DNA of 6,157 nucleotides. Source: GCA-003244245 sp038276315. Lineage in GTDB: Bacteria; Actinomycetota; Actinomycetes; Mycobacteriales; Pseudonocardiaceae. Below are positions 1 to 5,935 of this stretch, in pieces. The DNA is taken from positions 1 to 6,157 of the forward strand of contig JBBPZY010000008.1 of the NCBI GenBank assembly GCA_038276315.1. The letters run 5' to 3'. Below the pieces are notes generated by a model that was not told the origin of the DNA, ran no database searches, and saw nothing but the letters and a program-made list of their open reading frames with translations. How positions within the stretch are numbered: the stretch's first letter is position 1; each line of letters opens with the position of its first letter. Both the position numbers and the translations under genes were made by a program.

Positions 1-436
1 CACCTACGGCGGGTTCTCCCGGCACGGTGGCGGTGCGTTCTCCGGTAAGGACCCGTCCAAGGTGGACCGTTCCGCGGCGTACGCGGCCCGCTACGTGGCG
101 AAGAACGTCGTGGCCGCCGGCCTGGCGGACCGGGTCGAGGTCCAGGTGGCCTACGCGATCGGCGTCGCCCGGCCGCTGTCGGTGTTCGTGGAGACCTTCG
201 GCACCGAGCAGGTGCCCCGCACGACCATCGAGAAGCTGGTGGGCGAGCACTTCGACCTGCGCCCGGCGGCCTTCCGCAGCTATCTGGGACTGCACCGGCC
301 GATCTATGCTAAGACCGCCGCTTACGGCCACTTCGGACGCAACGATCCCGACTTCACCTGGGAGCGCACCGACAAGGCGGCGGAACTGCGCGAGTCCGCC
401 GGGTTGCCGGCCAGGGCGCTACCGGCAGCGGTCTAA
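1..436 (+). CDS. metK: S-adenosylmethionine synthetase (methionine adenosyltransferase), C-terminal part, 5' end outside the window
   Basis: MetK makes SAM from methionine and ATP in the cytosol, releasing phosphate and pyrophosphate. The first complete codon is at position 2, and 144 residues are visible up to TAA at 434-436, roughly the last third of a protein of about 400 residues. The visible part opens with TYGGFSRHGGGAFSGKDPSK, which contains the family signature GGGAFSGKD. The two lysines (window residues 16 and 20) and the aspartate of KVDR (22) correspond to the conserved active-site lysines and metal-binding aspartate. The C-terminal domain follows, with YAIGVARPLSVFVETFGT and the family-typical ending PIYAKTAAYGHFGR. 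No frameshift is visible. The adoK ribosome binding site overlaps its stop codon, so the two are almost certainly co-transcribed. Identity is secure; only the upstream extent is unknown. Confidence 0.97.
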   Translation, partial: TYGGFSRHGGGAFSGKDPSKVDRSAAYAARYVAKNVVAAGLADRVEVQVAYAIGVARPLSVFVETFGTEQVPRTTIEKLVGEHFDLRPAAFRSYLGLHRPIYAKTAAYGHFGRNDPDFTWERTDKAAELRESAGLPARALPAAV

Positions 437-442
437 AGGAGG
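435..442 (+). promoter_or_regulatory. Strong ribosome binding site of adoK, overlapping the metK stop codon
   Basis: AAAGGAGG shares two bases with the metK stop TAA (434-436). It lies only 3 nt from the ATG at 446 but 6 nt from the GTG at 449. The spacing therefore favours the GTG as the adoK start, and the overlap with the stop suggests translational coupling between metK and adoK. Confidence 0.8.
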
Positions 443-445
443 CAA

Positions 446-1426
446 ATGGTGAGCATCATTGTCACGGGGTCGGTCGCTACTGACTATCTGATGGTCTTTC
501 CGGGCCGGTTCGCCGAGCAGATCATGCCCGATCAGCTGGACAACATCTCACTGTCCTTCCTGGTGGAAGATCTGGCGATCCGTCGGGGTGGGGCGGGCGC
601 CAACATCGCTTTCAACCTGGGCTGTCTCGGGCTGGCGCCGGTGCTGGTGGGCGCGGTCGGTGCCGACTTCGCCGAATACGGGCAATGGTTGTCCGACCAC
701 GGGGTGGACACCAGCGCGGTGCACGTCTCGCCGACCAAGCACACCGCCCGGTTCCAGTGCACCACTGATTCCGACCAGAACCAGATCGCGTCGTTCTACG
801 CTGGCGCGATGACCGAGTCCCGCGATATCGAGCTCAAACCGATCGTGGACCGCTTGGGCGGGACCGATCTCGTGGTGGTGGGCCCGAGCGACCCGGCGGC
901 CATGCTGCGCCACACCCAGGAGTGTCGGGAGCTGGGCTACCCGTTCGCCGCGGATCCGTCCCAGCAGCTTTCCTCACTCGACGACGAGGCGATCACGCAG
1001 CTGGTCGAAGGTGCGGCCTACCTGTTCACCAACACCTACGAGCGTGGCCTGCTTGAGCTCAAGACCGGTTGGGGTGACGAAGACATCCTGGCGCGAGTGG
1101 GCGTTTCGGTGATGACCCGGGGAGCCAAGGGCGTGACCGTGCAACGGCCAGGCGAACCGGTCATCTCCGTGACACCGCCCCAAGAGCTGGCCAAGGCCGA
1201 CCCCACCGGTGTGGGTGACGCGTTTCGGGCTGGCTTCCTGGCCGGGGTCCACTGGGGCGTGGGTGACGAGCGAGCGGCCCAGCTTGGCTGCATGCTGGCC
1301 ACCCTGGTGATCGAGTCGGTCGGCACTCAGGAGCACAAGTTCGAACCTGAGACGTTCATGGAGCGGTTCAGCGAAGCCTACGGACCCGACAGCGCGGCCG
1401 AGGTGGCCGACCACGTGCATGCGTGA
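446..1426 (+). CDS. adoK: Adenosine kinase, PfkB/ribokinase family (mycobacterial AdoK type)
   Basis: It phosphorylates adenosine to AMP with ATP in the cytosol, removing the product of SAH hydrolysis and salvaging the purine. The 326-residue length and much of the sequence follow Mycobacterium tuberculosis AdoK (about 324 residues) as recalled. Shared stretches include TGSxATDxLMxFPGRF at the N-terminus, SLSFLV, AADPSQQL, TDPTGVGDAFRAGF-like and GTQE. The PfkB N-terminal glycine signature is RRGGAGANIAF (about 46-56). The C-terminal signature is DPTGVGDAF (252-260), with D258 as the expected catalytic base in the anion hole. The ATG at 446 is given as the start, but GTG at 449 has better ribosome-site spacing and would give an N-terminus (MSIIVTG) aligning with M. 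tuberculosis AdoK (MTIAVTG). The next gene, ahcY, produces its substrate. Another sugar kinase activity is possible but less likely given the match and the context. Confidence 0.92.
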   Translation: MVSIIVTGSVATDYLMVFPGRFAEQIMPDQLDNISLSFLVEDLAIRRGGAGANIAFNLGCLGLAPVLVGAVGADFAEYGQWLSDHGVDTSAVHVSPTKHTARFQCTTDSDQNQIASFYAGAMTESRDIELKPIVDRLGGTDLVVVGPSDPAAMLRHTQECRELGYPFAADPSQQLSSLDDEAITQLVEGAAYLFTNTYERGLLELKTGWGDEDILARVGVSVMTRGAKGVTVQRPGEPVISVTPPQELAKADPTGVGDAFRAGFLAGVHWGVGDERAAQLGCMLATLVIESVGTQEHKFEPETFMERFSEAYGPDSAAEVADHVHA

Positions 1427-1440
1427 CTGTCACACTTGAC

Positions 1441-1449
1441 GAGAAGGAG
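1441..1449 (+). promoter_or_regulatory. Ribosome binding site that decides the ahcY start
   Basis: GAGAAGGAG ends 9 nt before the ATG at 1459. It lies inside the longer reading frame that opens with GTG at 1423, so it supports initiation at 1459 rather than at the GTG overlapping the adoK stop. Confidence 0.75.
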
Positions 1450-1458
1450 TGCATTTCG

Positions 1459-2937
1459 ATGACTGTGGCGCCTGCCGCTGAGAAGAAGCTACAGAGCCGC
1501 GCTGGTATCGACTTCGCTGTGGCGGATCTGGGTCTGGCTGAGTTCGGCCGTAACGAGATCCGGTTGGCGCAGCATGAAATGCCGGGTTTGATGGCGTTAC
1601 GGCGGGAGTACGCGGACGTTTTCCCGCTACGCGGCGCGCGGATCTCGGGATCCTTGCATATGACCGTGCAGACGGCGGTCCTGATCGAGACCCTGATCAG
1701 TCTCGGCGCCGAGGTCCGGTGGGCATCGTGCAACATCTTCTCCACCCAGGACCATTCCGCTGCAGCAGTGGTGGTGGGTCCACATGGAAGTGCGGAGCAA
1801 CCACAGGGGGTGCCGTGTTTCGCCTGGAAGGGCGAGACGCTGGAGGAGTACTGGTGGTGCACCGAACGGATGCTGACCTGGCCCGACGGCGCCGGGCCGA
1901 ACATGATCCTCGACGACGGTGGCGACGCCACCATGCTGGTGCACAAGGCGACGACCTTCGAGAAGGCCGGAGTGGTGCCGGCCCCGGAGGAGAGCGACTC
2001 GGATGAGTGGAAGGTATTCCTCAACGTGCTGCGGGCCTCGTTGGCCGCTACCCCAGGAAAGTGGACGACGATCGGTGAGGGCATGCGCGGGGTGACCGAG
2101 GAGACCACCACCGGCGTGCACCGGTTGTATCAGTTGGCCGCGGCGGGGGAGTTGTTGTTTCCGGCGATCAACGTCAACGATTCGGTGACGAAGTCGAAGT
2201 TCGACAACAAGTATGGGTGCCGGCATTCGCTGGTGGACGGGATCAACCGGGCCGTGGATGTGTTGATCGCCGGGAAGCTGTGCGTGGTGTGTGGATACGG
2301 GGATGTGGGCAAGGGCTGTTCGGAGTCGCTACGCGGGCAAGGCGCGCGGGTGGTGGTGGCCGAAGTGGACCCGATCTGCGCGCTGCAGGCGATGATGGAC
2401 GGTTTTACCGTCGACACTCTGGACAACGTGGTGGGTCGCGCGGACATCATCATCACCGCCACCGGGAACAAGGACATCGTGACCGTCGACCATATGTCGC
2501 GGATGAAGCACCAGGCGATCCTGGGCAACATCGGGCACTTCGACAACGAGATCGATATGGCCGGGCTGGAACGGCGGTCAGGAGCCCGCCGGCTGGTGAT
2601 CAAGCCGCAGGTGGATGAATGGACCTTCAAGGATGGGCATTCGATCATCCTATTGTCGGAGGGACGGTTGCTGAACCTGGGCAACGCCACCGGGCACCCC
2701 AGCTTCGTGATGTCGAACTCGTTCTCCAACCAGGTGATCGCCCAGATCGAGTTGTTCACCAAGCACAAGGAATACGACCGGGAGGTCTACACCCTGCCCA
2801 AAGTGCTCGACGAGAAGGTCGCCCGCATCCACGTCGAGGCCCTCGGTGGTGAGCTCACCAAGCTGACCAAAGAGCAGGCCGAGTACATCGACGTCGACGT
2901 CGAGGGCCCCTACAAGCCGGACCACTATCGGTACTGA
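1459..2937 (+). CDS. ahcY: Adenosylhomocysteinase (S-adenosyl-L-homocysteine hydrolase)
   Basis: This NAD-dependent cytosolic enzyme reversibly splits S-adenosylhomocysteine into homocysteine and adenosine, relieving methyltransferases of product inhibition. From ATG 1459 it has 492 residues, close to the roughly 495 of the M. tuberculosis enzyme. It carries the extra segment (EYWW to GVTEETTTG) that distinguishes long bacterial forms from the 432-residue human type. Visible motifs are GSLHMTVQTAVL near the substrate site, ILDDGGDAT, SVTKSKFDNKYG with K245 and D249 (the catalytic lysine/aspartate pair), the NAD-binding loop GYGDVGKG (279-286), GNIGHFDNEIDM, GHPSFVMSNSF and the conserved end KPDHYRY. 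The frame also opens at GTG 1423, overlapping the adoK stop, which would add 12 residues; the ribosome site and homology favour 1459. The neighbouring adoK consumes its adenosine product. No SAH riboswitch fits in the 32-nt gap upstream. Confidence 0.98.
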   Translation: MTVAPAAEKKLQSRAGIDFAVADLGLAEFGRNEIRLAQHEMPGLMALRREYADVFPLRGARISGSLHMTVQTAVLIETLISLGAEVRWASCNIFSTQDHSAAAVVVGPHGSAEQPQGVPCFAWKGETLEEYWWCTERMLTWPDGAGPNMILDDGGDATMLVHKATTFEKAGVVPAPEESDSDEWKVFLNVLRASLAATPGKWTTIGEGMRGVTEETTTGVHRLYQLAAAGELLFPAINVNDSVTKSKFDNKYGCRHSLVDGINRAVDVLIAGKLCVVCGYGDVGKGCSESLRGQGARVVVAEVDPICALQAMMDGFTVDTLDNVVGRADIIITATGNKDIVTVDHMSRMKHQAILGNIGHFDNEIDMAGLERRSGARRLVIKPQVDEWTFKDGHSIILLSEGRLLNLGNATGHPSFVMSNSFSNQVIAQIELFTKHKEYDREVYTLPKVLDEKVARIHVEALGGELTKLTKEQAEYIDVDVEGPYKPDHYRY

Positions 2938-2941
2938 GGTA

Positions 2942-2987
2942 CTCGTGAGTGGCATTGAGTGCCATAACACCGTTACGCACTCACGAG
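2942..2987 (+). repeat. Nested inverted repeat in the ahcY-fhs spacer; candidate operator or RNA switch
   Basis: An outer perfect 10-bp dyad pairs CTCGTGAGTG (2942-2951) with CACTCACGAG (2978-2987). An alternative inner hairpin pairs TGAGTGC (2956-2962) with GCACTCA (2977-2983) and continues as TAAC (2965-2968), ACC loop, GTTA (2972-2975). Both use the same 3' arm, so as RNA they exclude each other. As DNA, TGAGTG occurs twice in direct orientation exactly 10 bp apart (2946, 2956) and once inverted (2978-2983). There is no U-tract, so it is not a standard terminator. Its role is inferred, not known. Confidence 0.7.
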
Positions 2988-2991
2988 CTCC

Positions 2992-2998
2992 GGAGGAG
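2992..2998 (+). promoter_or_regulatory. Ribosome binding site of fhs, partly self-complementary to the bases just upstream
   Basis: GGAGGAG lies 4 nt before the ATG at 3003 and fixes that start over an in-frame GTG at 2949. The preceding GCTCC (2987-2991) can pair with GGAGC (2995-2999) around a 3-nt loop, which would hide part of the ribosome site. Base G2987 is shared with the last base of the upstream dyad. Confidence 0.75.
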
Positions 2999-3002
2999 CA
3001 CC

Positions 3003-4700
3003 ATGGCCTTTCCCAGCGATCTAGAAATCGCCCGCGGCGCCGCCCTGACGCCGCTGGTGGAGGTGGGCGCCGCGATGGGGTTGGGGCCGCACCTGCTCGA
3101 GCCCTACGGCGCGCACGTCATGAAGATCAAGATGGCGGCGATCGACGAGCTGGCGCAGGCCCCCCGGGCCAAGTACGTGGTCGTCACCGCCATCACGCCG
3201 ACCCCGCTCGGCGAGGGCAAGACGACCACCACTGTCGGGCTGGGTCAGGGCTTCGCGCACATCGGCAAGCGGGCCACGGTGGCGATCCGGCAACCCTCGA
3301 TGGGGCCCACCTTCGGGATCAAGGGTGGGGCGGCGGGTGGTGGCTACAGCCAGGTCGTGCCCATGGAGACGCTCAACCTGCACCTCACCGGAGACATGCA
3401 CGCGGTGACCGCCGCGCACAACCTACTGGCCGCGATGGTCGACAACCAGCTGCAGCAGCGCGGCGGTGTCGACCTCGACCCGCACAGCATCACCTGGAAC
3501 CGGGTGCTCGACGTCAACGACCGGGCGTTGCGCAACATCGTGATCGGGCTCGGATCGCGGGCCGATGGCACGCCCCGGCAGAGCAGCTTCGACATCACCG
3601 CGGCCAGCGAGGTGATGGCGGTGCTCGCGCTGGCCACGTCGCTGCAGGACATGCGCTCGCGGCTGGGCCGGGTCGTGATTGGTCAGACGTCTGACGGCAA
3701 GCCGGTGACTGCGGAGGACCTGCACGCTGCCGGCGCAATGACGGTGATCATGCGTGAGGCGATCAAGCCCAACCTGCTCCAGACGTTGGAGGGCACGCCG
3801 GTGCTGGTGCACGCCGGGCCGTTCGGCAACATCGCGCACGGCAACTCCTCGGTGATCGCCGACCTGATCGGCATCCACTGCGGCGACTACCTGGTCACCG
3901 AGGCCGGCTTCGGGGCCGACATGGGAGCCGAGCGCTTCTTCAACATCAAGTGCCGCACCTCGGGGTTGCAACCGGACGCGGCCGTGCTGGTGGCCACGGT
4001 CCGCGCGCTCAAGGCGCACTCCGGCCGGTACAAGGTCACCGCCGGTCGCCCGCTTCCGGAGGACATGCTGGCGGAGAACCCCGACGACGTGCTTGCCGGC
4101 GCGGCCAACCTGCGCAAGCAGATCGAGAACGTGCGGATCCACGGCGTCTCACCGGTGGTGGCAATCAACGCCTTCCCGACTGATCACCCCTCCGAGCACG
4201 CCGCCATCCGGGAAATCGCCGACGGCGTGGGCGCCCGGTCGGCGTTGTGCACGCATTTCACCGAGGGGGGCAAGGGGGCCGCCGAACTCGCTGCCGCGGT
4301 CGCCGAGGCCGCGGAAGAGCCGTCGCAGTTCGCCTTCCTGTATCCCAACGACGCGACGCTGCGGGAGAAGATCCTCACCGTGGCGTTGCGGGTGTACGGG
4401 GCGCAGGGCGTCGAGTACGGTTTCCAAGCCTCCCGGCAGCTGGAAAGCTACGAGCGCAACGGCTTCGGAAAGCTACCGGTGTGCATCGCCAAGACGCACC
4501 TGTCGATCTCGTCGGACCCGGCGCTGAAGGGTGCGCCCACCGGATGGGTGCTGCCGGTGCGAGAGGCGCGGGCCTCGGTGGGTGCCGGGTTCATCTACCT
4601 GATCTGCGGGGATATGCGCACCATGCCCGGTCTGAGCGCCGACCCTGCGGCGACCCGCATCGACATCGACTCCCGAGGCGAAATCGTCGGTCTGTCGTGA
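3003..4700 (+). CDS. fhs: Formate-tetrahydrofolate ligase (10-formyl-THF synthetase)
   Basis: Fhs joins formate to tetrahydrofolate at the cost of ATP, giving 10-formyl-THF for purine synthesis, formyl-Met and entry of formate into one-carbon metabolism. From ATG 3003 it has 565 residues, slightly above the usual 556 or so. Visible signatures are the ATP-binding loop TPTPLGEGKTTTT (65-77), GPTFGIKGGAAGGGYSQV, NRVLDVNDRALR, the family pattern GPFGNIAHGNSS (from 272), EAGFGADMGAE and LVATVRALKAH (VATVRAL at 330-336). The C-terminus keeps a typical GDMRTMPGL near the end. The frame is open upstream to a GTG at 2949, but that would lie within the dyad and has no ribosome site. The next gene overlaps its stop by four bases and probably acts on its product. 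The palindromic spacer upstream suggests that fhs can be regulated separately from metK-adoK-ahcY. The family assignment is very firm. Confidence 0.97.
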   Translation: MAFPSDLEIARGAALTPLVEVGAAMGLGPHLLEPYGAHVMKIKMAAIDELAQAPRAKYVVVTAITPTPLGEGKTTTTVGLGQGFAHIGKRATVAIRQPSMGPTFGIKGGAAGGGYSQVVPMETLNLHLTGDMHAVTAAHNLLAAMVDNQLQQRGGVDLDPHSITWNRVLDVNDRALRNIVIGLGSRADGTPRQSSFDITAASEVMAVLALATSLQDMRSRLGRVVIGQTSDGKPVTAEDLHAAGAMTVIMREAIKPNLLQTLEGTPVLVHAGPFGNIAHGNSSVIADLIGIHCGDYLVTEAGFGADMGAERFFNIKCRTSGLQPDAAVLVATVRALKAHSGRYKVTAGRPLPEDMLAENPDDVLAGAANLRKQIENVRIHGVSPVVAINAFPTDHPSEHAAIREIADGVGARSALCTHFTEGGKGAAELAAAVAEAAEEPSQFAFLYPNDATLREKILTVALRVYGAQGVEYGFQASRQLESYERNGFGKLPVCIAKTHLSISSDPALKGAPTGWVLPVREARASVGAGFIYLICGDMRTMPGLSADPAATRIDIDSRGEIVGLS

Positions 4701-5302
4701 TTCCTGCTCGAAGTGCACCGCTGCTCGACTGCTCGGTCGCTGACCTGCTGGATAGCCTCGCCGCGAAACAGCCGGCGCCCGGGGGCGGTGGAGCCGCGGC
4801 GATCACCGCCGCGATGGCCGCCGGACTGCTCGGGATGGCCGCGCGGTTCTCCACCGCGCAGCTCGTCGACTCGCCGGGTCGCGTGGCGCACGCCGACCGG
4901 GTCCGAAACCAGGTCGCGGCTCTTGCCGAGCGCGACGCCGAGGCGTACGGAGCCGTGCTCGCCGCCTTCGCGTTACCCCGCGGGCCCGACCCCGAAGTGC
5001 GCCGGCGGCAGATCCGGCGCGCCCTGGAACGGGCCGCCCAGGTGCCGACGGAGATCGCTGAGGTGGCCAGTGATATCGCCATCGAAGCGGTGGAGCTCGT
5101 CCAGCGGGGCAACCCCAACCTGCGTGGCGATGCCTTCACCGCGGCGACCCTGGCCGCGGCCGCCGCGCGGGCAGCCGCCGAGCTGGTCCGGATCAACGTC
5201 GAGCTCGGCAAGCTCGACGTTGACCTCGGCGACCGAGCCGCGCACGCCGCCGATGCCGCTGCCACGGCGATCGCTGTACTCAACTCACGTGAGAGTGCTT
5301 AA
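4697..5302 (+). CDS. fchA: Cyclodeaminase/cyclohydrolase family protein, probable methenyl-THF cyclohydrolase
   Basis: The FTCD_C/FchA family interconverts 10-formyl-THF and 5,10-methenyl-THF, or deaminates formimino-THF. The 201-residue protein begins with GTG at 4697 in a GTGA overlap with the fhs stop; no good ribosome site is seen, so it is probably translated by coupling. Family features are the substrate-loop motif QPAPGGGGAAA (25-35), where many relatives have GGGS, RDAEAY (79-84), GNPNLRGD (138-145; relatives usually have SD at the end) and RINVEL (165-170). The helices are very alanine-rich, as usual for this family. Placement directly after fhs, with no histidine-degradation genes near, favours the cyclohydrolase role over formimino-THF cyclodeaminase. 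It would hand methenyl-THF to a FolD/MtdA-type dehydrogenase encoded elsewhere. Its last 50 bases may also encode the start of the next gene in a different frame. Confidence 0.87.
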   Translation: MIPARSAPLLDCSVADLLDSLAAKQPAPGGGGAAAITAAMAAGLLGMAARFSTAQLVDSPGRVAHADRVRNQVAALAERDAEAYGAVLAAFALPRGPDPEVRRRQIRRALERAAQVPTEIAEVASDIAIEAVELVQRGNPNLRGDAFTAATLAAAAARAAAELVRINVELGKLDVDLGDRAAHAADAAATAIAVLNSRESA

Positions 5303-5501
5303 GGTGCCTCCAGCTACGGTGACCGTGACCGATCACGGGCGGGTGATCGCTCGGATCGTGCCGCCGGGTGCGCCGACAGTACTGGAGCGACTCATCGCCG
5401 AGGGGCGGGTATATCCAGCGACGCGACGTAAGCGGCCGGCGCCCGATCCCGTCTCCGCTGCCGGCACGGTGAGTGATCTCGTGCCCGAGCAGCGTCGGTG
5501 A
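5253..5501 (+). CDS. vapB: Phd/VapB-like antitoxin of a type II toxin-antitoxin pair; N-terminus uncertain
   Basis: Antitoxins of this family bind and neutralise the partner toxin through their C-terminus and repress their own operon through the N-terminus. The core TVTVTDHGRVIARIVPP (22-38) is the Phd/YefM strand pattern. LERLIAEGRVYPATRRKRP and the ending GTVSDLVPEQRR are typical of actinobacterial antitoxins next to VapC. Starting at ATG 5253 gives 82 residues and a 50-nt overlap with fchA. This start is preferred because RSL followed seven residues later by VLKV (6-18) roughly copies the usual REL-x6-VL-x2-V helix pattern, although it is two residues short before the TVTV strand. No ribosome site precedes it. 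GTG 5289 would give 70 residues lacking the first helix. Whether it still binds DNA is unclear. The toxin gene follows with a GTGA overlap. Confidence 0.68.
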   Translation: MPLPRRSLYSTHVRVLKVPPATVTVTDHGRVIARIVPPGAPTVLERLIAEGRVYPATRRKRPAPDPVSAAGTVSDLVPEQRR

Positions 5502-5935
5502 TCGGCTACTTCGATACCTCGGCATTCCTACCGTTGCTGATCGCAGAACCGTCGAGTGGATTGTGTCGGCGCCTGTGGGACGACGCCGATGCGGTGGTGA
5601 CCACCCGACTGTCGTATGTCGAGGCCGCTGCCGCGCTCGCCCAGGCGCTGCGACTGGCGCGGCTCACAGAGCAGAGCTACCGGGCAGCGGTGTGCCTCCT
5701 TGATTGGTTGTGGGATGAGTTCGAGGTGATGGACGTCGATGACCGGATCGTGCGCCGCGCGGCTCAGCTCGCCTGCACCTGCGCATTGCGAGGTTATGAC
5801 GCGGTCCATTGTGCATCCGCGGAACAGCTGGGCGACGGCGACCTGGTCGTGGCCACGGGTGACCGGAAACTGCTCGACGCGTGCATATCGCTGGGCATGG
5901 CAAGCGCCGACGTCACCGTCTCTGCGTCCGGCTGA
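5498..5935 (+). CDS. vapC: VapC-type toxin, PIN-domain ribonuclease
   Basis: PIN-domain VapC toxins are magnesium-dependent ribonucleases that cut specific RNAs, commonly tRNA or rRNA, when freed from antitoxin. The 145-residue length is normal. The four expected acidic residues are visible: D6 in YFDTSAFLPLL, E42 in LSYVEAAAAL, D101 in GYDAVHCASA and D122 in VATGDRKL. The domain therefore looks catalytically intact. The GTG start overlaps the antitoxin stop as GTGA, the usual coupled arrangement. It contains six cysteines (23, 66, 93, 95, 105, 129), including a CTC pair, which seems many for this family. It ends 33 bases before a transposase reading in the opposite direction. The RNA target cannot be predicted from the sequence. 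Confidence 0.92.
   Translation: MIGYFDTSAFLPLLIAEPSSGLCRRLWDDADAVVTTRLSYVEAAAALAQALRLARLTEQSYRAAVCLLDWLWDEFEVMDVDDRIVRRAAQLACTCALRGYDAVHCASAEQLGDGDLVVATGDRKLLDACISLGMASADVTVSASG

Noticed and set aside
1427..1458. Possible SAH riboswitch before ahcY
   Set aside because: The spacer is only 32 nt, too short for the known SAH-binding RNA, and shows no suitable helices.
1423..1458. 12-residue N-terminal extension of AhcY from GTG 1423
   Set aside because: The ribosome site at 1441-1449 points to ATG 1459, and the length from there matches the mycobacterial enzyme.
2930..2943. GGTACT direct repeat across the ahcY stop codon
   Set aside because: Six bases repeated once at a stop codon is within chance and part is fixed by the conserved final tyrosine codon.
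2938..3002. Rho-independent terminator after ahcY
   Set aside because: The dyad has no run of T after the 3' arm and is followed at once by the fhs ribosome site.
2938..3002. Known tetrahydrofolate or SAM riboswitch before fhs
   Set aside because: The spacer is 65 nt and lacks the multi-helix architecture of those classes as I know them.
2945..3694. Long second-frame open frame over the start of fhs
   Set aside because: Its product is arginine-, glycine- and alanine-rich with no family features, typical of a shadow frame in high-GC DNA.
5330..5349. CGATCAC / GTGATCG inverted repeat with a 6-nt spacer as a toxin-antitoxin operator
   Set aside because: It falls inside the conserved antitoxin codons for D-H-G-R-V-I, so coding constraint explains it, and autoregulatory sites normally lie upstream.
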